This document shows, in pieces, positions 16,062 through 23,513 of a stretch of 64,000 bases of DNA. The DNA is taken from the NCBI RefSeq assembly GCF_014649015.1, contig NZ_BMSF01000015.1:71175-135174 (forward strand). Direction: 5' to 3'. Position 1 is the stretch's first letter. Each line of letters starts with the position of its first letter. The notes beneath the pieces are model-generated. The model was not told the DNA's origin and ran no database searches. It saw only the letters and a list, made by a program, of their open reading frames with translations. Made by a program: the position numbers and the translations under genes. The DNA comes from Streptomyces narbonensis. GTDB lineage: Bacteria; Actinomycetota; Actinomycetes; Streptomycetales; Streptomycetaceae.

Positions 16062-17237
16062 TCAGTCGGGGAGGCCGTACGCGGCCACCATGACCTTCAG
16101 CGCCGTCCTGTTCGTGTCCTGGCCCTTGGCATCGGTGGAGTTGACGCTGTAGACGAGGGTGCGCTCGCCGTGGCGGGTCGAGGCGATGGCCGCGTTGTAG
16201 CCCCAGCGGCCCCCCGTCTTGCCCCACACCTCGCGCCCGCCGAGCCGCTTCATCGCCAGGCCGGAGGAGAAGGCCGCCGGGGCGCCCGACTTCGCGTCCG
16301 GGACCTGGGGCAGCGTGAACATCTCCTCCAGGAGCGGCCCGCGCACCACCCGGCCCGCGAACAGGGCCCGGGTGAAACGCTCCAGGTCGGCGGTGGTCGA
16401 CACGAGGTCGCCGGCCGCCCAGCCGTCCGTCACCCCCCACACGGTGACGTCCCGCAGCCCGGTCGTCCCGTCGTCGAGCCGCATCGTCTGGTAGCCGTGG
16501 TTGTGCGGACCGGCGATCCCGGGGTCCGTCCCGGGGAAGTAGCTGTCACGAAGGCGGAGCGGCCGCAGGATCCGCCGCTCGACCTGCCGCTCGTACGTGT
16601 CGCCCGTGACCCGCTCCACGATCAGACCGGCGATCGTGTAGCCGATGTTGAGGTAGTGCTGCTTCTCGCCCGGCCGGAACTCGCGCGGCTTCGCCGTCGC
16701 CGAGCGGACCATCTCCTCGGGGTCGTGGATCCGGAAGCGGTTCTCGTACCACTCCTCGACGGTCTCGCCCTGGAAGTCCGGGGCGGGGATGCCGTGCGTG
16801 TGGTTCAGGAGCTGGCGGACGGTCACCTTGCCGTACGAGCGCGGTATCAGCTTCGGGAGGTACGAGCGGGCCGACCGGTCCAGGTCGATCCGGCCCTCGG
16901 CGGCGAGCTGGAGGACGGTCGCGGCCGTGAAGACCTTCGTCACCGAACCGGCCCGGAAGCGGGCCGCCGGGTCGGCCGGCGAGCCGCTCTCCAGGTCGCG
17001 GACGCCCGAACTCCCCTGCCAGGAGCCCTCGGTGCCGCCGACCCGGACCAGCGCGGCCGTCGCGTCGGCGCGGGGGAGGCCGGCGATCGCGGCCGACATC
17101 GCCGCCTCCAGGGTCGGGTCCGAGGCCTGCTGCGCGACGGCGGGCGGGGTCCCGGCCGCCGCCGGGACGATCGCCGGTCCTGCCGCCACTCCCAGGACCA
17201 GGGCGGCGGCGAGCAGCGTGCGGGTGGTGTTCTTCAT
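16062..17237 (-). CDS. Secreted beta-lactamase/D-alanyl-D-alanine carboxypeptidase family serine hydrolase
   Basis: Predicted secreted class C beta-lactamase-fold hydrolase of 391 residues. The signal peptide runs to about residue 30 (LLAAALVLGVAAGPAIVPAAA). The catalytic SxxK is SVTK (Ser98, Lys101), a tyrosine motif lies in HYLNIGYTIAG and the KTG triad appears as WGKTGGRWGYN. The ATG at 17237 with GGGAG upstream is preferred to a TTG two codons earlier. Members of this family cleave D-alanyl peptides or related esters and amides at the cell surface; the substrate here cannot be told. The two-component genes follow on the same strand after a gap of about 130 bases upstream. Confidence 0.88.
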   Translation of the reverse strand: MKNTTRTLLAAALVLGVAAGPAIVPAAAGTPPAVAQQASDPTLEAAMSAAIAGLPRADATAALVRVGGTEGSWQGSSGVRDLESGSPADPAARFRAGSVTKVFTAATVLQLAAEGRIDLDRSARSYLPKLIPRSYGKVTVRQLLNHTHGIPAPDFQGETVEEWYENRFRIHDPEEMVRSATAKPREFRPGEKQHYLNIGYTIAGLIVERVTGDTYERQVERRILRPLRLRDSYFPGTDPGIAGPHNHGYQTMRLDDGTTGLRDVTVWGVTDGWAAGDLVSTTADLERFTRALFAGRVVRGPLLEEMFTLPQVPDAKSGAPAAFSSGLAMKRLGGREVWGKTGGRWGYNAAIASTRHGERTLVYSVNSTDAKGQDTNRTALKVMVAAYGLPD

Positions 17238-17365
17238 GGTCAACTCCCGTGGTGTGAGCCGTTGTTCTTGATGGCTCCATCCTGCTGACCAGGGAGGATT
17301 CGCGGATCGCCCGTACCGGCGGTCTCCTGGGGGAGGGTTTCTCGCCGACGTGGGGGAGGGCGGGG

Positions 17366-18046
17366 CTACCCGCCTCCCCCGGGCGGGGGAGCCGTGCCCG
17401 CCGCGACCAGGCCCGTCTCGTAGGCGCAGATCACCGCCTGGATCCGGTCGCGCAGCCCCAGCTTGGCCAGCACGTTCCCCACATGGGTCTTCACCGTGTG
17501 GTCGCTGACCACCAGCTCCGCCGCGATCTCCGCGTTCGACAGCCCGCGCGCGAGCAGCAGCAGCGTCTCCCGCTCCCGGCCGGTCAGCACGTCGAGCCGG
17601 GGGTCCGGGGCAGTCCTGCGGGGGCCGCCCGCCGTGTACTGCTCCACGAGGCGCCGGGCCACGGACGGGGCGAGCAGCGACTCGCCCGCCGCCACGACCC
17701 GGACCGCGTGCACCAGGTCGTCCCTGCGCACGTCCTTGAGGAGGAAACCGCTCGCCCCCGCGTGCAGCGCCTCGTACACGTACGCGTCGGTGTCGAAGGT
17801 CGTCAGGATCACCGTCCGGCAGCGGGACTCCGCACTGATCGTCCGGCAGGCCTCGATGCCGTCCGTCCGGGGCATCCGGATGTCGAGCAGCGCCACGTCC
17901 GGCGCGAGGCGGCGCACCGCCTCGACGGCCTCCGCCCCGTCCCCGGCCTCCGCGACCACCTCGATGTCCGGCTGCGCGTCCAGGATCATCGCGAAACCGC
18001 TGCGGACCAGCTCCTGGTCGTCGGCGACCACCACGCGGATCGTCAT
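17366..18046 (-). CDS. Two-component response regulator, NarL/FixJ (LuxR-type HTH)
   Basis: Transcription factor partner of the histidine kinase encoded just upstream. The 226-residue protein has a receiver domain (acidic Asp9-Asp10, phospho-acceptor Asp55 in ALLDIRMP, Thr in ILTTFDTD, Lys in LLKDV). The C-terminal LuxR-type helix-turn-helix reads LTGREREVLLLLARGLSNAEIAAEL-like through TVKTHVGNVLAKLGLRDR. The ATG overlaps the kinase stop by 4 bases (ATGA), so both proteins are made together. A Pro/Gly tail ends the protein. All phosphorylation residues are present. Target genes cannot be inferred from the neighbourhood, although the beta-lactamase-family gene next door is a candidate. Confidence 0.92.
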   Translation of the reverse strand: MTIRVVVADDQELVRSGFAMILDAQPDIEVVAEAGDGAEAVEAVRRLAPDVALLDIRMPRTDGIEACRTISAESRCRTVILTTFDTDAYVYEALHAGASGFLLKDVRRDDLVHAVRVVAAGESLLAPSVARRLVEQYTAGGPRRTAPDPRLDVLTGRERETLLLLARGLSNAEIAAELVVSDHTVKTHVGNVLAKLGLRDRIQAVICAYETGLVAAGTAPPPGGGG

Positions 18047-19269
18047 CTCCCCACCTCCGCCGCGGAGGGTGCGGAGCCGGCGGGCACGGGCAGCAGGACC
18101 CGCACCTCGAAGCCCCGGCCGCCGGGACCCGGGCCCATCGCCGCCGTGCCGCCGTGCGCGGCCGCCCGCTCCCGGATGCCGACGAGGCCGTGGCCGCTCG
18201 GCCCTGCCTGCGGGCCGCGCCCGTCGTCCGTGACGGTCACGCGCAACACCCCTTCCTCATGGTTCAACCGGACGTCGACCGTGCGGGCCCGCGCGTGCTT
18301 GACCACGTTGGTCAGGGCCTCCTGGACGATCCGGTAGGCGCTCGCACCGGTCGCAGGGGGAAGCGCCCGCACCCCGCCCTCGGTCGTGTAGGTGACGGCC
18401 AGGCCGCCGCTGACCCGGACCCGCTCGACCAGCCCGGGAATGCCCGCGAGGTCGGGCTGCGGCTCGCGCGGCGCGGCCGCGCTCTCGGAGCCCTCGCGCA
18501 ACACCCCCAGCATCTCCCGCAGTTGGGTCATCGCGTCGCGGCCCGTCGCCGAGATCGCGTCGAAGGCCGCCTCGGCGCGCTCCGGGGCCGTCCGCACCGC
18601 CACCGGTCCCGCCTCCGCCTGCACGACCATCAGGCTGACCGCGTGCGACAGGATGTCGTGCATCTCCCGGGCGATCCTGGCCCGTTCGCGGGACGCGGCC
18701 CGCTCCGCCTCGATCCGGTGCTCCCGCTGCCGGGCGTCCTGGAGCCTGCCGAAGACATAGGCGGCGCCGAACACGAAGAGGGAGAAGGTCAGTTCCCGTA
18801 CGGAGCGGGTGTTGAGCCCGACCGAGGCGGGCACCGCGACCATGAGCAGGGCCGTCGTCGTCAGCCGCTTCCAGGGCGGCGACAGCACGGCGATCGTGTA
18901 GACGCTGACGAGCCCGGTGTACGGCAGCGGCTGCCCCGGCCCGTCGAGGGCCAGCTTGTACAGCGCGCTCGCCGCCAGGATCGCGAGCAGGACGGCGAGC
19001 GGCGCGTGCCGCCGCCAGACCAGCGGCAGCACGGTCAGCGTCGTCAGTCCGTACGCGGGCCAGGTCGCCGGCTCCAGCTCGGGCCCGCGCGGCACGACGA
19101 ACGGCATCGTCATCGCCGCCTGCACGAGCAGCGCGAGCCCGATGTCCACCGCCCACGGGTTCGCCGCGCCCCAGCTCCGCGCCCGCTCCCAGCCGCTCCG
19201 CACGGCCCTGGGTATGTCGCCGCGCAGGTCGCCCCGCGCGTCCCCCTGCGTGTCCCCCCGCCCGTCCAT
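18043..19269 (-). CDS. Sensor histidine kinase (HisKA_3, NarL-type partner)
   Basis: Membrane kinase that phosphorylates the adjacent regulator. The 408-residue protein starts with a short Asp/Gly/Arg-rich tail, then has about five to six hydrophobic segments (residues about 40-175) with little extracellular sequence, suggesting membrane-embedded sensing. The phosphoacceptor is His204 in REMHDILSHAVSLMV. A HATPase_c domain follows with the N-box YRIVQEALTNVVKHARA and G-box VTDDGRGPQAG, GHGLVGIRERA. The ATG at 19269 shares one base with the stop of the upstream methyltransferase gene (TAATG), so it belongs to a tight minus-strand operon. Confidence 0.92.
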   Translation of the reverse strand: MDGRGDTQGDARGDLRGDIPRAVRSGWERARSWGAANPWAVDIGLALLVQAAMTMPFVVPRGPELEPATWPAYGLTTLTVLPLVWRRHAPLAVLLAILAASALYKLALDGPGQPLPYTGLVSVYTIAVLSPPWKRLTTTALLMVAVPASVGLNTRSVRELTFSLFVFGAAYVFGRLQDARQREHRIEAERAASRERARIAREMHDILSHAVSLMVVQAEAGPVAVRTAPERAEAAFDAISATGRDAMTQLREMLGVLREGSESAAAPREPQPDLAGIPGLVERVRVSGGLAVTYTTEGGVRALPPATGASAYRIVQEALTNVVKHARARTVDVRLNHEEGVLRVTVTDDGRGPQAGPSGHGLVGIRERAAAHGGTAAMGPGPGGRGFEVRVLLPVPAGSAPSAAEVGR

Positions 19270-20048
19270 TACGGCTTGCGGCCCACCGCGCCGAACTGCG
19301 CGACCACGGAGGCCTCTTCGGAACGCCAGCGCGCGCAGGACACGATTCCCGGCTCCAGCAGGTCGAGCCCGTCGAGGAAGGAGGTGACATCGGCCCGGCT
19401 GCGGGCCGTGATCGGCGGGGTCGCGTTCTCGTTCCAGAACGCCATCGCGGCCTTGTTGCCCTCGCCGCCGAGCTCCGGCTCCAGCGTCGGATGGGTCAGG
19501 ACCAGATAGCTGCCCGAGGGAAGGGCGTCCATCAGGGTCTTCACGATCGCCCGGGCCTCGCCGGTGTCCAGGACGAAATTGAGGATGCCCAGCATCAGCA
19601 CCGCCACCGGACGGGAGAGGTCGAGCGTCGCGCCGGCGGCCGCCAGGATCGTCTCCGGGTCCCGCGCGTCCGCGTCCACGTACTCGGTGACCCCCTCCGG
19701 CGCGCTCGTCAGGAGTGCGCGGGCGTGGGTGAGGACGATCGGGTCGTTGTCGACGTAGACGATCCGGGAGTCGGCGGCGACCCGCTGCGCCACCTCGTGG
19801 GTGTTGTCGGCGGTCGGCAGGCCCGTACCGATGTCGAGGAACTGGCGCACCCCCGCGTCGGCGGCCAGATGGGTCACCACCCGGCCGAGGAACGCCCGGT
19901 CCGCGCGGGCCACTTCGCCGATGCTCGGGTAGAAGGCGGTGACCTGGTCGCCGACCGCGCGGTCCACCGGGTAGTTGTCCTTGCCGCCCAGCCAGTAGTT
20001 CCACACCCGGGCGTTGTGGGCGATGTCGGTGCGGATCCGGTCGTTCAT
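19269..20048 (-). CDS. SAM-dependent methyltransferase (actinobacterial DUF574/Methyltransf_19 type)
   Basis: Predicted methyltransferase of 259 residues, of a family abundant in Streptomyces and often duplicated. The N-terminal signature ARVWNYWLGGKDNYPVDRAV is characteristic. The SAM-binding glycine motif is FLDIGTGLPTADNTHEVAQ, followed by IVYVDNDPIVLTHARALL (acidic residue of motif II) and YVDADARDPETIL. Substrates of this family are mostly unknown. The gene overlaps glycerophosphodiesterase upstream by 4 bases and the histidine kinase downstream by 1 base, so it is likely co-expressed with signalling genes, which is unusual for a metabolic methyltransferase. Confidence 0.88.
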   Translation of the reverse strand: MNDRIRTDIAHNARVWNYWLGGKDNYPVDRAVGDQVTAFYPSIGEVARADRAFLGRVVTHLAADAGVRQFLDIGTGLPTADNTHEVAQRVAADSRIVYVDNDPIVLTHARALLTSAPEGVTEYVDADARDPETILAAAGATLDLSRPVAVLMLGILNFVLDTGEARAIVKTLMDALPSGSYLVLTHPTLEPELGGEGNKAAMAFWNENATPPITARSRADVTSFLDGLDLLEPGIVSCARWRSEEASVVAQFGAVGRKP

Positions 20049-20734
20049 GCGCGAGCCTTTCGCAGGGCGGCGGCGAGTGCGTCGACCCGGTTCGTGGTGA
20101 CCGCGTCGACCCCGTTGACGATCAGCTTACGCATGGTGCGGGTGGTGTCCGCGGTCCAGGCCGACACGAGCAGCCCGTCCCGGTGCACCCGCTCGGTCAG
20201 CTCCCGACTCACCAGTCCGAAGCGGTAGTTGAGCCACCTCGGCCTTACCACGTCGAGCAGGACGGGCCGGGCCGGGGCGAGCGTCGTCCACGTCAGGGCG
20301 ATCTCGGCGGACGGGTCGGCGGCCCGCACCTGGAGCATGGCGACGGCCCCGGCGCAGTAGTAGACGCGCTCCCCGGCGCCGCACTCCCGGACCGTGCCGA
20401 CGATCTTCCGGACCGAGGCCTCGTTCCCGCCGGGCAGGTCCAGCATCAGCCGGTGCTCCCCCGCGGTGAGGAGCGCCTCGCGCAGGGTCGGCACACCGCC
20501 GTACGTCAGCTCGCGCACCTGCTCGTACGAGAGGCCGGACAGGGGCCGGTCGTGGCCCCAGAGCCGCTTGAGGGTGTCGTCGTGGAGGAGGACGGGCACG
20601 CCGTCCTTCGTGAGCCGGACGTCGACCTCGACCGCGTCCGCCCCCCGCTCGATCGCCGAGGCGATCGAGGGGAGCGTGTTCTCTCGGACGCGGTACGGGT
20701 CTCCGCGGTGACCAACGGCAGTGACAGGGCGCAT
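20045..20734 (-). CDS. Glycerophosphodiester phosphodiesterase
   Basis: Hydrolyses glycerophosphodiesters to glycerol-3-phosphate and an alcohol. The 229-residue protein shows the TIM-barrel GDPD signatures: GHRGDPYRVRENTLPSI (catalytic His and Arg), the metal-binding VEVDVRLTKDGVPVLLHDD, and a late SAWTADTTRTMRKLIVNGVD segment. No signal peptide is seen, so it acts in the cytoplasm. The stop overlaps the methyltransferase start (ATGA). The upstream deaminase gene ends 19 bases away on the same strand. Length and motifs are normal and an intact enzyme is expected. Confidence 0.9.
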   Translation of the reverse strand: MRPVTAVGHRGDPYRVRENTLPSIASAIERGADAVEVDVRLTKDGVPVLLHDDTLKRLWGHDRPLSGLSYEQVRELTYGGVPTLREALLTAGEHRLMLDLPGGNEASVRKIVGTVRECGAGERVYYCAGAVAMLQVRAADPSAEIALTWTTLAPARPVLLDVVRPRWLNYRFGLVSRELTERVHRDGLLVSAWTADTTRTMRKLIVNGVDAVTTNRVDALAAALRKARA

Positions 20735-20753
20735 GGCCCCATTCTCGCCGTCG

Positions 20754-21785
20754 TCAGCGAGCCGGCCAGCCGTCCGTGTACGTGTCGATCTCGGCGGCGA
20801 TCGCGGCCTTGCCGGCCGGGTCGAGGAAGGAGGCCTCCACCGCGTTCTTCGCGAGGTCGGCGATCCCGCGCTTGTCGAGGCCGAGGAGCCGGGCGGCGAC
20901 CGCGTACTCGTTGTTGAGGTCCGTGCCGAACATCGGAGGGTCGTCGCTGTTGATCGTGACGAGGACGCCGGCCTCCACCATCTGCCGGATCGGGTGCTCG
21001 TCGAGCGTGGCGACAGCCCGCGTGGCGATGTTGGAGGTCGGGCAGACCTCCAGGGCGATGCGGTGCTCGGCCAGGTACGCGAGGAGCGCCGGGTCCTGGA
21101 CCGAACTGGTGCCGTGGCCGATGCGCTCGGCGCCCAGGTCGTTGATCGCGTCCCAGACCGTCTCCGGGCCGGTCGTCTCGCCCGCGTGCGGGACGGAGTG
21201 CAGACCGGCGGCGCGCGCCAGGTCGAAGTACGGCTTGAACTGCGGGCGCGGGACCCCGATCTCGGGGCCGCCGAGGCCGAAGGAGACCAGGCCCTCGGGG
21301 CGGATCCCGTCGGTCGTGGCGAGCCGCGCGGTCTCCTCGGCGGAGACGAGTCCGGCCTCGCCGGGGATGTCGAAGCACCAGCGCAGGATCGTGCCGAACT
21401 CGGCCTCGGCCGCCTTGCGGGCGTCCTCGATCGCCGCCATGAAGGCGCGCTCCTCGATGCCGCGGCGGGTGGAGGAGTACGGGGTGATGGTGAGCTCGGC
21501 GTAGCGGATGTTCTGCCGGGCCATGTCCCGGGCGACCTCGAAGGTCAGCAGCCGGACGTCCTCCGGGGTGCGGACCAGGTCGACGACCGACAGGTAGACG
21601 TCGATGAAGTGCGCGAAGTCCGTGAACGTGAAGTAGTCGGCGAGGGCCTCGGGGTCCGTGGGGACCTTGGAGTCAGGGTGCCGGGCGGCGAGCTCGGCGA
21701 CGATCCGGGGCGAGGCGGACCCGACGTGGTGGACGTGCAGCTCGGCCTTCGGGAGGCCGGCGATGAAGGCATGGAGGTCGGTCAT
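20754..21785 (-). CDS. Adenosine deaminase family protein, candidate aminodeoxyfutalosine deaminase
   Basis: Zinc deaminase of the adenosine deaminase superfamily, 343 residues. Metal and catalytic features are the N-terminal HVHH (His17, His19), HAGE with the catalytic Glu, GHGTS and SDDPPMFGT. The usual substrate-binding HLEGS of adenosine deaminase is changed to HHVGSASP. A subgroup with changed substrate loops deaminates 6-amino-6-deoxyfutalosine in the menaquinone pathway of some Streptomyces. Whether this protein belongs there is an inference from the motif and from my recollection that the relevant Streptomyces genes lie in this neighbourhood. It heads the minus-strand run down to the response regulator. 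Confidence 0.82.
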   Translation of the reverse strand: MTDLHAFIAGLPKAELHVHHVGSASPRIVAELAARHPDSKVPTDPEALADYFTFTDFAHFIDVYLSVVDLVRTPEDVRLLTFEVARDMARQNIRYAELTITPYSSTRRGIEERAFMAAIEDARKAAEAEFGTILRWCFDIPGEAGLVSAEETARLATTDGIRPEGLVSFGLGGPEIGVPRPQFKPYFDLARAAGLHSVPHAGETTGPETVWDAINDLGAERIGHGTSSVQDPALLAYLAEHRIALEVCPTSNIATRAVATLDEHPIRQMVEAGVLVTINSDDPPMFGTDLNNEYAVAARLLGLDKRGIADLAKNAVEASFLDPAGKAAIAAEIDTYTDGWPAR

Positions 21786-21860
21786 CGGATCATCGTAGGC
21801 CGGGCGGTTCCCTCCCAGGGGTGAGGTCGTAGCATGGCGTGACCACGATGGGGGAGGCCC

Positions 21861-22535
21861 ATGTCTGACAACCGAGACCAGCCGCGGGGCGGGTACGACC
21901 CGGCGGACCCGTGGGCTCCGCCGAACCGCGACGGCGTGGAGCTGAGCAAGCCCGTGTCGCCGTCGACCCCGCCGGTGCACGACCAGATGACGGTCACGTC
22001 CATGCCGGCCGTGAACGACGTCCCGCCGCCGCCGGTCGCCCCGGGCGGCCCGGCGGCCACGCCCGGCTACGGCTACCCGGCGGCCACCCCGCCGGCCGGT
22101 GCCTACGGGTACCCGTCCGCCGCGAGCACCCCGGCCGCCACTCCGGTCCCGCCGGCCACGGCGGGGTACGCCGCGTACCCCTCCTACGGCGCGGGTTACG
22201 GCAGCCAGCCGCCCGGCTGGCAGCAGCCGGCCAACGGCATGGGCATCGCCTCGATGGTGCTCGGCATCATCGCGGTGGCCGGCTTCTGCATGTACGGCCT
22301 CGGTGTCGTCCTCGGCATCCTGGCGCTGATCTTCGGCATCATCGGCATGAAGAAGGCCGGCCGGGGAGAGGCGACCAACCGGGGCATGGCGCTCGCGGGC
22401 GTCATCCTCGGCTCGATCGGCATCGTGGTGAGCGGTGTCTTCCTGGGCTTCGTCATCTGGGCGATCGCCGAGGGCGGCGCCGCCTCCTCGGACGGGGACC
22501 CGTACAACAGCCTGGTGGTCGAGAGCACGCGCTAG
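21861..22535 (+). CDS. DUF4190 domain membrane protein with Pro/Ala/Tyr-rich cytoplasmic tail
   Basis: The 224-residue protein has a long low-complexity N-terminal part (residues 1-125, repeated PxxYGYP, PAATP and YGAGYG). Two or three hydrophobic segments of DUF4190 type follow: GMGIASMVLGIIAVAGF, GVVLGILALIFGIIGMKK, then GMALAGVILGSIGIVVSG. Such proteins are common in actinomycetes and have no firm function. The ATG start follows GGGGGAGG about 8 bases upstream. It is divergent from the deaminase gene. The stop TAG (22533-22535) contains the first two bases of an inverted-repeat element, so the original C terminus may have been altered by that insertion. Confidence 0.85.
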   Translation: MSDNRDQPRGGYDPADPWAPPNRDGVELSKPVSPSTPPVHDQMTVTSMPAVNDVPPPPVAPGGPAATPGYGYPAATPPAGAYGYPSAASTPAATPVPPATAGYAAYPSYGAGYGSQPPGWQQPANGMGIASMVLGIIAVAGFCMYGLGVVLGILALIFGIIGMKKAGRGEATNRGMALAGVILGSIGIVVSGVFLGFVIWAIAEGGAASSDGDPYNSLVVESTR

Positions 22536-22698
22536 GGCCTGTCCGGCGGATCATGGCCGGGGCCACGGCGTCTGGCACGGCACGTCGCCGCGTTGCCGAA
22601 ACGCCCGAATAGCTCCGCTATGAGGGCGCTCCGGCGCCTTGCGACGCACCGCACCAGACGCCGTGGCCTATCCGACCCTGATCCGCCGGACAGGCCCT
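22534..22698. mobile_element. 165-bp MITE-like inverted-repeat element
   Basis: The ends are a perfect 20-bp inverted repeat: AGGGCCTGTCCGGCGGATCA (22534-22553) and its complement at 22679-22698. A second perfect 15-bp pair lies inside (GGCCACGGCGTCTGG 22561-22575 with 22654-22668). There is no reading frame for a transposase. A further partial end, GGGCCTGTCCGG, occurs at 22702-22713. This is the form of a miniature transposable element, and related sequences are frequent in Streptomyces chromosomes. No clear target-site duplication was visible. Confidence 0.8.
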
Positions 22699-22744
22699 GG
22701 CGGGCCTGTCCGGACACGCCCTGGCGTCACCGGCACACGCGACA

Positions 22745-22774
22745 GGGCCCCGCACCTCACGAGGTGCGGGGCCC
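22745..22774. terminator. Bidirectional terminator hairpin
   Basis: GGGCCCCGCACCTC (22745-22758) and GAGGTGCGGGGCCC (22761-22774) are perfectly complementary, giving a 14-bp stem. It lies between the rightward DUF4190 gene (with its MITE) and the leftward NADAR gene, and would stop transcription from both sides. Confidence 0.8.
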
Positions 22775-22789
22775 CCTTCACGTCCGGCC

Positions 22790-23338
22790 TCATCCGCCCC
22801 GCAGCCGCTCCCGGGCCTCCATCAGGGCGAAGCCCAGGAGGTTCAGGCCGCGCCAGCGGGCCGGGTCGTGGGCGCCGGGGTCGTCGGCCGCCAGGCCGAT
22901 GCCCCAGACCCGGTCCACCGGGCTCGCCTCCACGAGGACGCGGGTGCCCGTGCCGAGCAGGTACGCCCGCAGGGCCTCGTGTGAGGAGAACTTGTGGACG
23001 CTGCCCTCGACGACGATGCCGAAGCGCTCCCGCTCCCACACCGTCTCGTCGAAGCCCCGGACCAGCCGGCCGGCCTTCTTCGCCTCCGCCGGGGTGCCGG
23101 CGGCAAGCGCCGCGCGCTCGGCCTCGGCGTCGCCGAAGAGGCGCGCCTTGGCCGCCATCATCCAGTGCTCGGCGGTCGCGTACCGCACGCCGTCGACCAC
23201 GAAGGGCGCGGGCCACCACTGGCTCAGGCAGCTCGCCGAGAGCCGCCCGTCGGGGTGCGGGCGATGGCCCCAGAAATGCAGCCATTTGACGCGCTCACCG
23301 TCGTTGACCTGCTGCGTCAGCTCGTCGATCTTGTTCAT
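22790..23338 (-). CDS. NADAR family protein (YbiA-like N-glycosidase)
   Basis: The 182-residue protein belongs to the NADAR superfamily, whose YbiA branch cleaves N-glycosidic bonds of reactive riboflavin-pathway intermediates; others act on ADP-ribose-like compounds. Family marks are HFWGHRPHPDG, SQWWPAPF, YATAEHWMMAAKARLFGD, WERERFGIVVEGSVHKFS and the C-terminal DPARWRGLNLLGFALMEARE. The ATG at 23338 matches the family length; an in-frame start at 23392 would add 18 non-conserved residues. The gene stands alone between a terminator and the polyamine operon promoter. The exact substrate is not deducible. Confidence 0.85.
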   Translation of the reverse strand: MNKIDELTQQVNDGERVKWLHFWGHRPHPDGRLSASCLSQWWPAPFVVDGVRYATAEHWMMAAKARLFGDAEAERAALAAGTPAEAKKAGRLVRGFDETVWERERFGIVVEGSVHKFSSHEALRAYLLGTGTRVLVEASPVDRVWGIGLAADDPGAHDPARWRGLNLLGFALMEARERLRGG

Positions 23339-23410
23339 GCACGCGAGTCTGGCATTCGCCACGGACACTCCGTACGGAGATTTTCCGGCCACCTCGACAC
23401 ATGGTCGACC

Positions 23411-23446
23411 GATTCCGTTGCGTAACCAAAAGGCAACAACGGAATC
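23411..23446. promoter_or_regulatory. 36-bp inverted repeat, candidate operator of the putrescine operon
   Basis: GATTCCGTTG (23411-23420) and CAACGGAATC (23437-23446) are exact inverse complements, with TTGC/GCAA nested at the inner edges. The repeat ends two bases before a candidate -35 box and 67 bases before the first gene of the polyamine operon, a typical repressor position. Confidence 0.6.
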
Positions 23447-23448
23447 AC

Positions 23449-23477
23449 TTGTTGGGGTGGCGGTCGCATGTCAGGAT
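23449..23477 (+). promoter_or_regulatory. Candidate promoter of the putrescine operon
   Basis: TTGTTG (23449-23454) and CAGGAT (23472-23477) are separated by 17 bases, compatible with an HrdB-dependent promoter. It directly follows the 36-bp inverted repeat and precedes the aldehyde dehydrogenase ATG at 23514. It was called from pattern only. Confidence 0.5.
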
Positions 23478-23513
23478 CGGCACTCAATTCGAGCTGGGAC
23501 AACGGAGAGCGTC

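Noticed and set aside
22593..23513. Apparent long N-terminal extension of the second aldehyde dehydrogenase
   Set aside because: It would run through the MITE, the terminator and the NADAR gene on the other strand. The ATG at 23514 fits the family start and promoter.
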